From contig JAIDDH010000071.1 in NCBI GenBank assembly GCA_029055435.1, positions 1 through 53,523 of the forward strand: a stretch of 53,523 bases of DNA, written 5' to 3'. Every line of letters begins with the position of its first letter. Position 1 is the first letter of the stretch. Below, one piece after another: positions 7,837 to 15,648 of this stretch. The notes below the pieces were generated by a model, which saw only the letters and a program-made list of their open reading frames with translations, made no database searches and was not told where the DNA came from. This DNA comes from Acetatifactor sp. (GTDB lineage Bacteria; Bacillota; Clostridia; Lachnospirales; Lachnospiraceae). A program made the translations under genes and the position numbers.

Positions 7837-8346
7837 ATGAAAAAAAGATTATTGGCATTCTTTTTGGTTGGCATGATCATATCTGCTATTTTGGTGGGGT
7901 GTGGAAAGCTAAGTGCGTCGTCAATTGACAGAGCATTGGAATTATTGCAGGAAAAGCGCAGCGAGGCAGAGGAAAGTACACAAGCGGATAATGAAGAGGG
8001 AGTAAAAGTATTTACGAGGAAACCGGATATGGAATCTCGTGACAATCATTATAAGCTTACATCCATATGGTGGATTGAAAGTGAGTATGATGCTGATGGC
8101 AATACTACCAAAATGACCTATTATGTCAATGATACCGATATGAAGAGTAGAGTAGGCAAAATAGCTTATTGGTGGGAATTAGAACATGACTCCAATGGCA
8201 ACATTTCGAAGCATATAACATATAATCCGGACGGAAGCATAAATGATTGGAAGGAATATGAATGGGATTCCGATGGCAACATGTTGAAGTATACAATATA
8301 TAATCCGGATGGAAGCATAGAGGAATCAGGGACACCTAAGCACTAA
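7837..8346 (+). CDS. Small lipoprotein with YD-like repeats
   Basis: A 169-residue secreted lipoprotein. The signal peptide (K-K-R-L-L-A-F-F-L-V-G-M-I-I-S-A-I) ends in the lipobox L-V-G-C, so it should be anchored to the outer face of the membrane. The second half contains tandem units of the type D-S-x-G-N-x-x-K-x-x-x-Y-N-P-D-G-S-I, reminiscent of YD/RHS-type repeats. Two units are nearly identical in DNA (54 bp at 8188-8241 and 8266-8319, period 78 bp), and weaker copies precede them. Such repeats usually form a beta-sheet surface; I can assign no function. It appears to be a single gene. Confidence 0.7.
   Translation: MKKRLLAFFLVGMIISAILVGCGKLSASSIDRALELLQEKRSEAEESTQADNEEGVKVFTRKPDMESRDNHYKLTSIWWIESEYDADGNTTKMTYYVNDTDMKSRVGKIAYWWELEHDSNGNISKHITYNPDGSINDWKEYEWDSDGNMLKYTIYNPDGSIEESGTPKH
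8188..8319 (+). repeat. Two 54-bp direct repeats within the lipoprotein gene
   Basis: The units at 8188-8241 and 8266-8319 differ at only a few positions and are 78 bp (26 codons) apart. They encode the Y-N-P-D-G-S-I motif and could expand or contract by recombination. Confidence 0.8.
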
Positions 8347-8448
8347 ATAGATTTTTGGAAGAAGCATCTCATTATTATCTCGAAGAATATTTGGATGGAC
8401 GAATCAGCGGATGCAATGTATAATAGAAGTATTGAAAGGGGGTGCGGC

Positions 8449-9708
8449 ATGCAGGAGCAGGAGATTTTATTGACTGATTTAATTGATGTGCAGGTATTGC
8501 AGAAGATACAGAATGGTTTCTCCAAGTATACAGGTATGGCCGCGCTCACCACGGATGCCAACGGTAAACCCATTACAAAGGGCAGTGGTTTTACGGAGTT
8601 CTGTATGAATCTCACCCGGAGCACTGAGAACGGAATGGCCAGATGTGCGGAATGTGATATGAGAGGAGCGCTTCTTACTCTGGAGAAAGGGGAGTCTGTG
8701 GTATACAAATGTCATGCAGGACTTCTGGATTTTGCGGCGCCCATCATGGTAGAGGGAACTTTTGTAGGCAGCTTTATCGGCGGACAGGTATGTTCCGAGA
8801 GGCTTAACGAGCAGGAGCTCAGGAAGACTGCGGCGGTATTGGGGATTGACCCGGAGGAGTATATAGCGGCGGCGGCCAAGGTGAATCTGATAGAGTATGA
8901 GCAGGCAGAGCAGGCGGCGGAATTCCTGTGCGAGATTGCGGCGGTTCTTTCTCAGATGGCGTACAGCAATTATATTGCATTGCAGCAGAGCAAACAATTG
9001 GAGCGGGTGGCCCGCTCGCACAATAATTTTATTGTGGATATGAACGCCAATATGAAGCAGCATGTGCAGGATTGGATTGACATTGCAAAGGAACTGAAGA
9101 GCACGCATCTGGACGAGAAGGCGACCTCTATTCTGGCAAAGCTGATGGACAAGGGCGAGGAGTTTATGTCCGTCATCGATGACACGGTGGAATTTTCCCA
9201 GATTGCCAACGGTGAGATTGAGTTATATGAGAACGAGTATGATATCGTGGATTTAATCAACAGCGTGCGGAGGGATTATCTGGATGCTGCCCGGAAACGG
9301 GGCAATGAGATACAGGTGCTGTTTGGGGAGGATCTGCCGGAGGTGCTTTTGGGGGACGCCGGACGAATCCGCCAGATTGTGGCCAAGTTTGTCCAAAATG
9401 CTGTGCGGCATACCGAAAACGGAAAAATTACGATCCGGGTCTCCACATCAAGAAAATCATATGCAACCAATCTTGTGATTGAGATAGCCGATACGGGAAA
9501 GGGAATGAATCCCGCTGAGCTGAAGGCGCTCAGAGGCTTTATAGAGAGACGTATTCCCTACGATGAGGGGGACAATATAGGCATCGCAGTGATTCCCATG
9601 CTGCTTGCCAGAATGTCCGGCACATTGGAGGTTGAGAGCATCCAGAATGTGGAGACTGTATTTACGATCAACATTCCTCAGTTGAATGTACAGGCTTCTG
9701 CTTCCTGA
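8449..9708 (+). CDS. PocR-domain sensor with histidine-kinase-like ATPase, phospho-acceptor His not evident
   Basis: A 419-residue cytoplasmic protein without membrane segments. Residues about 5-180 form a PocR sensory domain, with the conserved cysteines in M-A-R-C-A-E-C-D and Y-K-C-H-A-G-L-L-D-F-A-A-P-I and the loop G-S-F-I-G-G-Q-V. The C-terminal half is a HATPase: N-box Q-I-V-A-K-F-V-Q-N-A-V-R-H-T, G1 D-T-G-K-G-M. The expected H-box region reads F-I-V-D-M-N-A-N-M-K, where kinases have F-L-A-N-M-S-H-E-I-R, so the acceptor His is replaced by Ala. AAAGGGGG precedes ATG 8449; an upstream in-frame ATG at 8395 lacks a site. The GGDEF-EAL gene starts 29 bases later, so the two likely act together. 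Confidence 0.8.
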   Translation: MQEQEILLTDLIDVQVLQKIQNGFSKYTGMAALTTDANGKPITKGSGFTEFCMNLTRSTENGMARCAECDMRGALLTLEKGESVVYKCHAGLLDFAAPIMVEGTFVGSFIGGQVCSERLNEQELRKTAAVLGIDPEEYIAAAAKVNLIEYEQAEQAAEFLCEIAAVLSQMAYSNYIALQQSKQLERVARSHNNFIVDMNANMKQHVQDWIDIAKELKSTHLDEKATSILAKLMDKGEEFMSVIDDTVEFSQIANGEIELYENEYDIVDLINSVRRDYLDAARKRGNEIQVLFGEDLPEVLLGDAGRIRQIVAKFVQNAVRHTENGKITIRVSTSRKSYATNLVIEIADTGKGMNPAELKALRGFIERRIPYDEGDNIGIAVIPMLLARMSGTLEVESIQNVETVFTINIPQLNVQASAS

Positions 9709-9737
9709 ATGCAGAAGCGTCATGGAGAGGTAGATCG

Positions 9738-11411
9738 ATGGGGTTTGATTACAAAGAATATTCAGAGGCGATGGATGAATTTCTGGTGCGGATGGAACAG
9801 ATTCCCGACCCGGATCATCCTGATATCGCAAAGATATTGGAGAGGCTGTGCGGGCTCTTGAGGATCGCGCAGGTGGAGGAGTGGTTTTACGCGGATGCCG
9901 AACATGAAACTGCAGGACAGGGAGAGTGCGTGGTTTTGTATCAGAACGGCGAGGCTGACGAAGAACAGGCTATAGTCTGCCGCGAGACGGAAGGAACTGA
10001 CAGTATCGCAGTCTACAGAGTCTGCCCTTTTGCAGATGCGGAAGACTGGAATGAGCTGGAGCGGGAGAAGATTGCCGTGCTGGCCAAATCTATTTTTGTC
10101 TATAACGGGAGAAACCGTATGATGCGGCTGACGGAGCGGCTGATTTTCCGCGATCCGTATCTGGATATTTACAATCTGCCCTATTTTAAGAAGCATTGCG
10201 CGAGAAAGCTGCAGGACGGAAGCATTGGCGGCTATGGCGTGGGCTATTTTAATTTGAAGAGATTTTCCGGTATCAATCAGCAGCTCGGCAGAAACAGCGC
10301 AACGAAAATTATGGCGAGCTATATCGGGGAGCTGCAGGAGCGATTTGAGGAGGACGAGCTGATCTGCCGTGTGGGCGGTGATAATTTTGTGGTGTTCTTT
10401 CTCAAGGAGAATCTCAACACTGTCATGGATCACTTAAAAGGCAGGGGAATCCTTTGTGATGAGGAGTCGGGGGAGCGTGTTTTTGTCAGTGCCACCGCGG
10501 GCTATTATCTGATTTCCGGGGATATCAAGGATGCTTCGGAAATTATAGATAATGCGCATATTGCCTATAATCTGGCCAAAAATGTGAACAAGGAGCCCTA
10601 TGTATTCTACACGGAGGAGCTCGCGGAAAACATTAAGGAGAACTCTGTCATTGACGAGCTTTTCACTGAGGCGCTCCAGAACGGTGAGTTTGAGGTGTAT
10701 TATCAGCCGAAAGTCGCGCTGAAGGATTATAGTCTGTCCGGCGCGGAGGCTCTGTGCAGATGGTTTCACGACGGCAGGATGATGGTGCCGGGCAAGTTTA
10801 TCCCTGTGTTCGAGCAGAGCAAGGCGGTGACGCTTTTGGATTTCTATATGCTGGAGCATGTGTGCAGAGATCTGCGCAGATGGATGGCCGCGGGCAAGAA
10901 GGTCGTGAAGGTTTCCGTGAATTTCTCCAGAAGGCATCTGGGCAATAAGGATCTGGTAAAGCACATTCTCAGTGTGGTGGATCGCTATGAGGTGCCGCAC
11001 GAATATATTGAGATAGAACTCACAGAGACGACCACAGATGTGGACTTCAAAGATTTGCGGGAGGTTGTCACGGGCCTGCAGAATGCGGGAATCAGCACCT
11101 CGGTGGATGATTTTGGGGTAGGGTATTCCTCGCTGAATCTCATCAAGGAGCTTCCGTGGAATGTGTTGAAGATTGACAAGAGCTTCCTGGATCCTGTGGC
11201 GGAGGGAGATAAAATCGGCAGTATTATGCTGGGACATGTCATCGCCATGGCGCAGGAGATGGGGCTTGAGTGTATTGTGGAGGGCGTGGAGACGGCCGAG
11301 CAGGTAAAATTTTTGAAGCAGCATAATTGTTTTCTGGCCCAGGGATATTTCTTTGACAAGCCCCTGGCAAAGGTAGATTTTGAAAGCAGACTGAACGAGG
11401 CGTCTGTATAA
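9738..11411 (+). CDS. Cyclic-di-GMP phosphodiesterase: degenerate GGDEF plus intact EAL
   Basis: A 557-residue soluble protein. Residues about 1-130 form an undefined, possibly GAF-like N-terminus. The GGDEF domain (about 145-290) is degenerate: the signature is V-G-G-D-N-F and the metal/substrate segment is F-N-L-K-R-F-S-G-I-N, so synthesis is unlikely, though GTP may regulate. The EAL domain (about 305-550) keeps the catalytic residues: A-E-A-L-C-R-W, V-S-V-N-F-S, I-E-L-T-E-T, V-D-D-F-G-V-G-Y-S-S, L-K-I-D-K-S-F, V-E-G-V-E-T and A-Q-G-Y-F-F. It should therefore hydrolyse cyclic-di-GMP to pGpG. It is coupled to the PocR sensor gene upstream, and a terminator follows. Confidence 0.92.
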   Translation: MGFDYKEYSEAMDEFLVRMEQIPDPDHPDIAKILERLCGLLRIAQVEEWFYADAEHETAGQGECVVLYQNGEADEEQAIVCRETEGTDSIAVYRVCPFADAEDWNELEREKIAVLAKSIFVYNGRNRMMRLTERLIFRDPYLDIYNLPYFKKHCARKLQDGSIGGYGVGYFNLKRFSGINQQLGRNSATKIMASYIGELQERFEEDELICRVGGDNFVVFFLKENLNTVMDHLKGRGILCDEESGERVFVSATAGYYLISGDIKDASEIIDNAHIAYNLAKNVNKEPYVFYTEELAENIKENSVIDELFTEALQNGEFEVYYQPKVALKDYSLSGAEALCRWFHDGRMMVPGKFIPVFEQSKAVTLLDFYMLEHVCRDLRRWMAAGKKVVKVSVNFSRRHLGNKDLVKHILSVVDRYEVPHEYIEIELTETTTDVDFKDLREVVTGLQNAGISTSVDDFGVGYSSLNLIKELPWNVLKIDKSFLDPVAEGDKIGSIMLGHVIAMAQEMGLECIVEGVETAEQVKFLKQHNCFLAQGYFFDKPLAKVDFESRLNEASV

Positions 11412-11428
11412 TTGCGAAAACGGCTGAG

Positions 11429-11473
11429 AGCCGCTTTCTTCGCAGGAAACTGCGGGGGGGGGCGGCTTTTTTT
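11429..11473 (+). terminator. Rho-independent terminator after the GGDEF-EAL gene
   Basis: AGCCGC (11429-11434) pairs with GCGGCT (11462-11467), followed by seven T residues in a row. A G-rich run (11454-11462) forms the inner right side. Confidence 0.7.
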
Positions 11474-11588
11474 ATGTGCAGAGGTGCAAAATGGATTTTT
11501 TAAAGAATATTTTGTGGAATTATTAAAAATAGTGAAAAGTGAATATGCTGTGACTGATATTGGGGCATCGCGAAGGAGGATGTAAGCA

Positions 11589-12068
11589 GTGCGCAGTATA
11601 TTTTTAATTATTGTAGGGACGAGCTACGGGCTTCTGGCAGCGGCAGGTGTGTTTACCGTGCTGGTGGCGGTGGGGCTGGTGCCGCGTTTTGCGGGTAAGA
11701 CACACACCGCGGGTAAGGTGTTTCTCTATGAGGAGATGGTGATTTTCGGCTCTATTCTGGGCGGTTTCTTGAGCTTATTCCCGGAGTTCAGTCAATTGGG
11801 AGCCTTTCTGCAAGGAAACTTTCCGGAGGCTGCTCAGTGGTGGCTGCTGCTGGGAAATGTCCTGCAGGGGATTTTCGGGCTCTTTTCGGGAATGTTTATC
11901 GGGTGTCTCGCGCTTGCCATCGCAGAGATGCTGGACTCTATTCCGATTTTCTCCAGAAGAGTATCCTTTCGCCATGGTCTGGGTCTTGCGGTTTTGAGCA
12001 TGGCGGTGGGCAAGCTATGCGGTTCGCTCTTTTATTTCTGGAACGAGTTGCATCGGGTAGTAGAGTGA
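11589..12068 (+). CDS. spoVAB: SpoVAB, stage V sporulation protein AB
   Basis: A 159-residue membrane protein with about four hydrophobic segments. The family-like block G-L-V-P-R-F-A-G-K-T followed by Y-E-E-M-V-I-F-G-S-I-L-G-G identifies SpoVAB, as do length and position. GTG 11589 is the start, with AAGGAGG nine bases upstream. SpoVA proteins move dipicolinic acid into the forespore and release it on germination; the exact role of the AB subunit is less clear than that of AC-AD-AE. It is followed by spoVAA and spoVAC, the reverse of the usual AA-AB order. Confidence 0.75.
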   Translation: MRSIFLIIVGTSYGLLAAAGVFTVLVAVGLVPRFAGKTHTAGKVFLYEEMVIFGSILGGFLSLFPEFSQLGAFLQGNFPEAAQWWLLLGNVLQGIFGLFSGMFIGCLALAIAEMLDSIPIFSRRVSFRHGLGLAVLSMAVGKLCGSLFYFWNELHRVVE

Positions 12069-12084
12069 GAGGAGGTCGGCGGAG

Positions 12085-12714
12085 ATGGCGGGCAATACGA
12101 CAGTATATTTGAAATGTGACCGCAATGTGGAGGTGCAGAGCGAGGATGTATTCATGAAGGATTTGGGCGATGTGTACTGCTCGGACAAAAATGTCCAGGC
12201 AAAGTGCAGAACCCTGAGAGCATATCACTTTGGAAAGCAGGGCCCCAAGCGCTGTGTGCTGAGCAGCCTGAAGCTGGTGGAGCTCATGGAGGATGCCTGC
12301 AGCGGTATCAGTGTGGAGGTGGTGGGGGAGACGGACGTGCTGGTGGAATGGGTGAATGTAAACCGCCACAAGAGCATGGGACAATGGCTGAAGGCAGCCC
12401 TGGTGTGCATGGTGAGCTTTTTCGGAACTGCCTTCACCATCATGGCCTATCACAATGATGTCGGAATCAATGAAGTATTTACGGAGGTCTATCGCATTGT
12501 GATGGCGAAGGAGCCCTCCGGACCCAATGTACTGGAGATATCCTATTCCATCGGGCTGGCAGCGGGCATCATCGTGTTCTTTAATCATATTGGAGGGAGA
12601 CGTCTTACCAAGGATCCCACGCCGCTGGAGGTGGCCATGCGCAATTACGAGCAGGATGTGGACAAGGCATTAATCGAGACTGCGGGCAGAGAGGGAAAGG
12701 AAGAGGAGTCGTGA
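12085..12714 (+). CDS. spoVAA: SpoVAA, stage V sporulation protein AA
   Basis: A 209-residue protein. A soluble N-terminal domain (about 1-100, beginning V-Y-L-K-C-D-R-N-V-E-V, with a C-x-L-S-S-L-K-L-V-E segment) is followed by two membrane helices (about 108-128 and 152-172) and a charged tail. This layout matches SpoVAA. The H-N-D-V-G-I-N-E-V-F loop between the helices is typical of the family. GAGGTCGGCGGAG precedes ATG 12085. It belongs with the sporulation genes on both sides and would be made in the forespore. Confidence 0.8.
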   Translation: MAGNTTVYLKCDRNVEVQSEDVFMKDLGDVYCSDKNVQAKCRTLRAYHFGKQGPKRCVLSSLKLVELMEDACSGISVEVVGETDVLVEWVNVNRHKSMGQWLKAALVCMVSFFGTAFTIMAYHNDVGINEVFTEVYRIVMAKEPSGPNVLEISYSIGLAAGIIVFFNHIGGRRLTKDPTPLEVAMRNYEQDVDKALIETAGREGKEEES

Positions 12715-12729
12715 TGAACATTGGATGCT

Positions 12730-12759
12730 GCATATTTTCCGGTGATGCGGGGCATATTA
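12730..12759 (+). promoter_or_regulatory. Candidate sigma-G (forespore) promoter before spoVAC
   Basis: GCATA (12730-12734) and CATATTA (12753-12759) are 18 bases apart, close to the forespore sigma-G consensus (GHATR / CATWMTA, one mismatch in the -10). It lies in a 116-base gap between spoVAA and spoVAC. The sigma-G assignment is inferred from motif and context. Confidence 0.4.
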
Positions 12760-12830
12760 TGCGTGATGCTTATAGCATGATATCTGCATAGAGAACGGCC
12801 CGGCGAGTCGGCAGAAAAGGGGTATACGAT

Positions 12831-13295
12831 ATGACGGAAGTGAGTGAGAGACAAAAACAGGCTTATAACGAATATGTGAAGGAAGTGACGCCCACCCATA
12901 ATCTATGGCTTCAAATGCTGAAAGCGTTTATCATGGGCGGTATTATTTGCTGCATCGGACAGTTTATATTGAATACGGTGCAAAATCTGGGGCTGGACGA
13001 GCAGGCGGCCGCCAGCTGGTGCAGTCTGATTCTGGTACTTACCAGTGCGATTCTGACAGGTCTGGGTATTTATTCCAGGCTGGCCAAATGGGGAGGCGCA
13101 GGGGCGTTAGTGCCCATCACGGGTTTTGCCAACAGCGTGGCGTCCTGTGCCGTGGAATTTTCCGTGGAAGGACAGGTATTCGGAGTGGGCTGTAAGATAT
13201 TCACCATTGCGGGCCCGGTGATTTTGTACGGGATTGTCACCAGCTGGGTGCTGGGGCTGGCATATTGGGCACTGGGATTTTTTGGAGTGCTGTAA
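12831..13295 (+). CDS. spoVAC: SpoVAC, dipicolinate channel subunit
   Basis: A 154-residue membrane protein. The family segments K-A-F-I-M-G-G-I-I-C-C-I-G-Q, G-L-G-I-Y-S-R-L-A-K-W-G-G-A-G and P-I-T-G-F-A-N-S-V are present, with four to five hydrophobic stretches. SpoVAC forms the mechanosensitive channel through which dipicolinic acid passes the spore inner membrane. The GTATACG stretch before ATG 12831 offers only a weak ribosome site (AAAAGGGG is 8-15 bases upstream). Genes for SpoVAD and SpoVAE, its usual immediate partners, do not follow; the next gene is ahpC. Confidence 0.95.
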   Translation: MTEVSERQKQAYNEYVKEVTPTHNLWLQMLKAFIMGGIICCIGQFILNTVQNLGLDEQAAASWCSLILVLTSAILTGLGIYSRLAKWGGAGALVPITGFANSVASCAVEFSVEGQVFGVGCKIFTIAGPVILYGIVTSWVLGLAYWALGFFGVL

Positions 13296-13324
13296 TGCTG
13301 TAAATGCTGTAATTAAGAAAAATT

Positions 13325-13340
13325 TGATAAAAAATTATCA
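13325..13340. promoter_or_regulatory. 16-bp inverted repeat just before the ahpC ribosome site
   Basis: TGATAA (13325-13330) and TTATCA (13335-13340) form a dyad directly upstream of GGAAGAGGAGG. It could be an operator for peroxide control or a short leader hairpin. It does not match the PerR box consensus. Confidence 0.35.
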
Positions 13341-13359
13341 GGAAGAGGAGGATTTTTTC

Positions 13360-13923
13360 ATGTCGTTAATTGGAAGAGAAATCAGTGATTTTTCCGTGCA
13401 GGCTTTTCACAAGGATGCGTTCAGCACGGTCACGAAGGAGGATGTATTGGGAAAGTGGGGAGTATTTTTCTTTTACCCGGCGGACTTTACATTTGTATGT
13501 CCCACAGAGTTGGAGGACCTGCAGAATAAATACAGCGAGTTTCAAAAGATCAATTGTGAAATTTATGCGGTTTCTACAGATTCTCATTTTGTCCACAAGG
13601 CATGGAAGGATGCCTCTGAGCGTATCAAGAAGCTGACTTATCCCATGCTGGCGGACCCCACGCACAAGCTGAGTCTGGATTTTGAGGTGCTGATCACCGA
13701 GGCAGGACAGGCGGAAAGAGGTACTTTTGTGGTAAATCCTGAGGGAAAAATCGTGGCATATGAGGTCAACGCCGGAAATGTGGGACGAAACGCGGAGGAG
13801 CTTCTGCGCAAGGTGCAGGCACTGCAGTTTGTGGCGGAGCACGGGGATGAGGTGTGCCCCGCAAAGTGGCAGCCCGGCGGCGAGACCTTAAAGCCCAGTC
13901 TGGATTTGGTGGGTATTCTGTAG
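13360..13923 (+). CDS. ahpC: AhpC, alkyl hydroperoxide reductase (2-Cys peroxiredoxin)
   Basis: A 187-residue peroxiredoxin, exactly the usual AhpC length when started at ATG 13360, which has GGAAGAGGAGG nine bases upstream. The peroxidatic Cys47 is in F-V-C-P-T-E-L and the resolving Cys166 is in E-V-C-P-A-K-W, both at canonical positions. It reduces hydrogen peroxide, organic peroxides and peroxynitrite in the cytoplasm and is re-reduced by the flavoprotein encoded 10 bases downstream. An open frame reaches back into spoVAC but has no credible earlier start. Confidence 0.97.
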   Translation: MSLIGREISDFSVQAFHKDAFSTVTKEDVLGKWGVFFFYPADFTFVCPTELEDLQNKYSEFQKINCEIYAVSTDSHFVHKAWKDASERIKKLTYPMLADPTHKLSLDFEVLITEAGQAERGTFVVNPEGKIVAYEVNAGNVGRNAEELLRKVQALQFVAEHGDEVCPAKWQPGGETLKPSLDLVGIL

Positions 13924-13933
13924 GAGGAATGCG

Positions 13934-15613
13934 ATGAAAGATTTGTATGATGTGATCGTGGTGGGAGGGGGCCCGGCGGGGCTCACTTCCGCCATTTATC
14001 TTGCGAGAGCAAAGTATCGTGTGCTGGTGCTGGAGAAGGAAAAGGTCGGCGGACAGATCACCATCACCGAGGAGATTGTGAATTATCCGGGTGTAGAGAA
14101 GGCCAGCGGCACAAGTCTCACAGAGGGCATGCGCAGGCAGGCGGAGCACTTCGGGGCGGAGTTTCAGATGGGGAAGGTGACCAAGCTGGAGCTTTCCGAT
14201 GACATCAAGCGGGTGCGGACGGAGGCCGGTATGGAATACGAGGCGCTGGGAATCGTGCTGGCTGTGGGTGCAAGCCCCCGGAAGATCGGTTTCCAGGGCG
14301 AGCGGGAATTTCAGGGCAGGGGCGTGGCCTACTGTGCCACCTGTGACGGTGAATTTTTTACGGGGAGAGAGGTGCTGGTAGTGGGCGGAGGATTTGCAGC
14401 CGTAGAGGAAGCAATCTTTCTCACCAAATACGCCTCTAAGGTCACCATGATTGTGCGGGAGCCGGATTTTACCTGTGCGGCGGGCGTGTCGGACAAGCTG
14501 CTGGATTACCCGGATATTCAGGTGTATTTCAACACGGAGGTGAAGGCCGTGGAGGGAGAAAAATTTCTCTCTCAGGCTACGCTGTGGAATAACGAAACCG
14601 GAGAGGAATGGAGATATGTTTCCCGGGATGGAAAGCCCTTCGGCGTCTTTGTGTTTGCGGGTTATGAGCCCGCAACCAAATGGCTTGCGGAGCAGGTCGG
14701 CCTGAACGAGCAGGGATATATTCTCACGGACAGGGAACAGGCAACCGATGTGTCCGGAGTCTATGCAGCGGGAGATGTGTGCGTGAAGGGACTGCGGCAG
14801 GTGGTCACGGCCGTGGGAGACGGCGCTGTGGCGGCTACTTCCCTGGAGCATTATGTCTCAAAGCTGCGGGAGAAACTGGGGATGTCCAAGGCAAACTGGG
14901 AAAAGGAAGAGCAGAGCGTGCCTAAGGCGGAAGTCTCAGAGGCCGGTACCGTAGAGGCCGACGCGGGCGGAGCTCTGATAGACGAAGTTATGCGCAGCCA
15001 TCTGGCACAGATATTTGTCAAGTTTGAACAGACGGTGACGGTGGCGGCGGTCTTGACGGCAGGCGGTGCGGCAGGAAGCACTGGGGCGGGGAGCGATGCA
15101 TACGAAAGCAATGCGTCCAAAGAGCTGGAACAGTTTGCAAAGGAGCTGGAGGGCATTTCAGACAAGGTGAAGGTGGTCTATGAGCGCGTGGAGACGGATT
15201 TGCCTTATCTGGAAATCCGCGTGGGAGAGCGCAGCAACGGTATCCGCTATTACAGTGTGCCGGGAGGACATGAGTTTAATTCCTTTGTGCTTGCGCTCTA
15301 TAATACGGCGGGGCCGGGACAGCCGGTGGAGGAAGGACTGCGGAGCCGTATAGCGGCGCTGGGAAAGAATCATACCGTGCAGATCATGACTACCCTATCC
15401 TGCACCAACTGCCCTGACGTGGTGTCCGGCACACAGCATATCGCAGCGCTCTCGGAGGGCATCTCTGCATGGATGTACGATCTGGCAAAATTCCCGGAGT
15501 ACAAAGAACAGTACGGAATCATGGCGGTTCCCTGTATGGTGGTGGACGGGGAAGAGACCTATTTTGGCAAGAAGAGCATGGAAGAATTGGTTGAGATATT
15601 AGAGCAGGCGTGA
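13934..15613 (+). CDS. AhpF-like peroxiredoxin reductase with permuted domain order (thioredoxin reductase first, AhpF N-terminal-type domain last)
   Basis: A 559-residue flavoprotein. Residues about 1-315 form a complete thioredoxin-reductase-like unit: FAD motif V-G-G-G-P-A-G, redox pair C-A-T-C (Cys134, Cys137), pyridine-nucleotide motif V-G-G-G-F-A-A-V-E-E and the C-terminal FAD motif Y-A-A-G-D-V. A linker of about 40 residues follows. The last 200 residues or so form a double thioredoxin-fold domain with T-L-S-C-T-N-C-P-D-V-V (Cys490, Cys493), the motif of the AhpF N-terminal domain. In classical AhpF this domain comes first; here it comes last. The protein presumably passes electrons from NAD(P)H to AhpC, encoded just upstream. 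Confidence 0.9.
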   Translation: MKDLYDVIVVGGGPAGLTSAIYLARAKYRVLVLEKEKVGGQITITEEIVNYPGVEKASGTSLTEGMRRQAEHFGAEFQMGKVTKLELSDDIKRVRTEAGMEYEALGIVLAVGASPRKIGFQGEREFQGRGVAYCATCDGEFFTGREVLVVGGGFAAVEEAIFLTKYASKVTMIVREPDFTCAAGVSDKLLDYPDIQVYFNTEVKAVEGEKFLSQATLWNNETGEEWRYVSRDGKPFGVFVFAGYEPATKWLAEQVGLNEQGYILTDREQATDVSGVYAAGDVCVKGLRQVVTAVGDGAVAATSLEHYVSKLREKLGMSKANWEKEEQSVPKAEVSEAGTVEADAGGALIDEVMRSHLAQIFVKFEQTVTVAAVLTAGGAAGSTGAGSDAYESNASKELEQFAKELEGISDKVKVVYERVETDLPYLEIRVGERSNGIRYYSVPGGHEFNSFVLALYNTAGPGQPVEEGLRSRIAALGKNHTVQIMTTLSCTNCPDVVSGTQHIAALSEGISAWMYDLAKFPEYKEQYGIMAVPCMVVDGEETYFGKKSMEELVEILEQA

Positions 15614-15648
15614 TAAAATAATTTTATTTACGAAGGAGGGCTTTTGTC

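Noticed and set aside
8188..8319. CRISPR-like array
   Set aside because: There are only two units, they are protein-coding in frame, and the spacer is part of the gene. No cas genes are present.
11474..11588. Sigma-G promoter before spoVAB
   Set aside because: GAATA-like -35 candidates are present, but no CATnnTA -10 stands at a proper distance.
13296..13345. PerR box ahead of ahpC
   Set aside because: The dyad TGATAA-N4-TTATCA does not fit the PerR consensus TTATAATNATTATAA, so I list it only as an unspecified inverted repeat.
13766..14851. Reverse-strand frame (361 codons) opposite ahpC and the reductase gene
   Set aside because: Composition is typical of an antisense shadow; both forward genes carry intact catalytic motifs.
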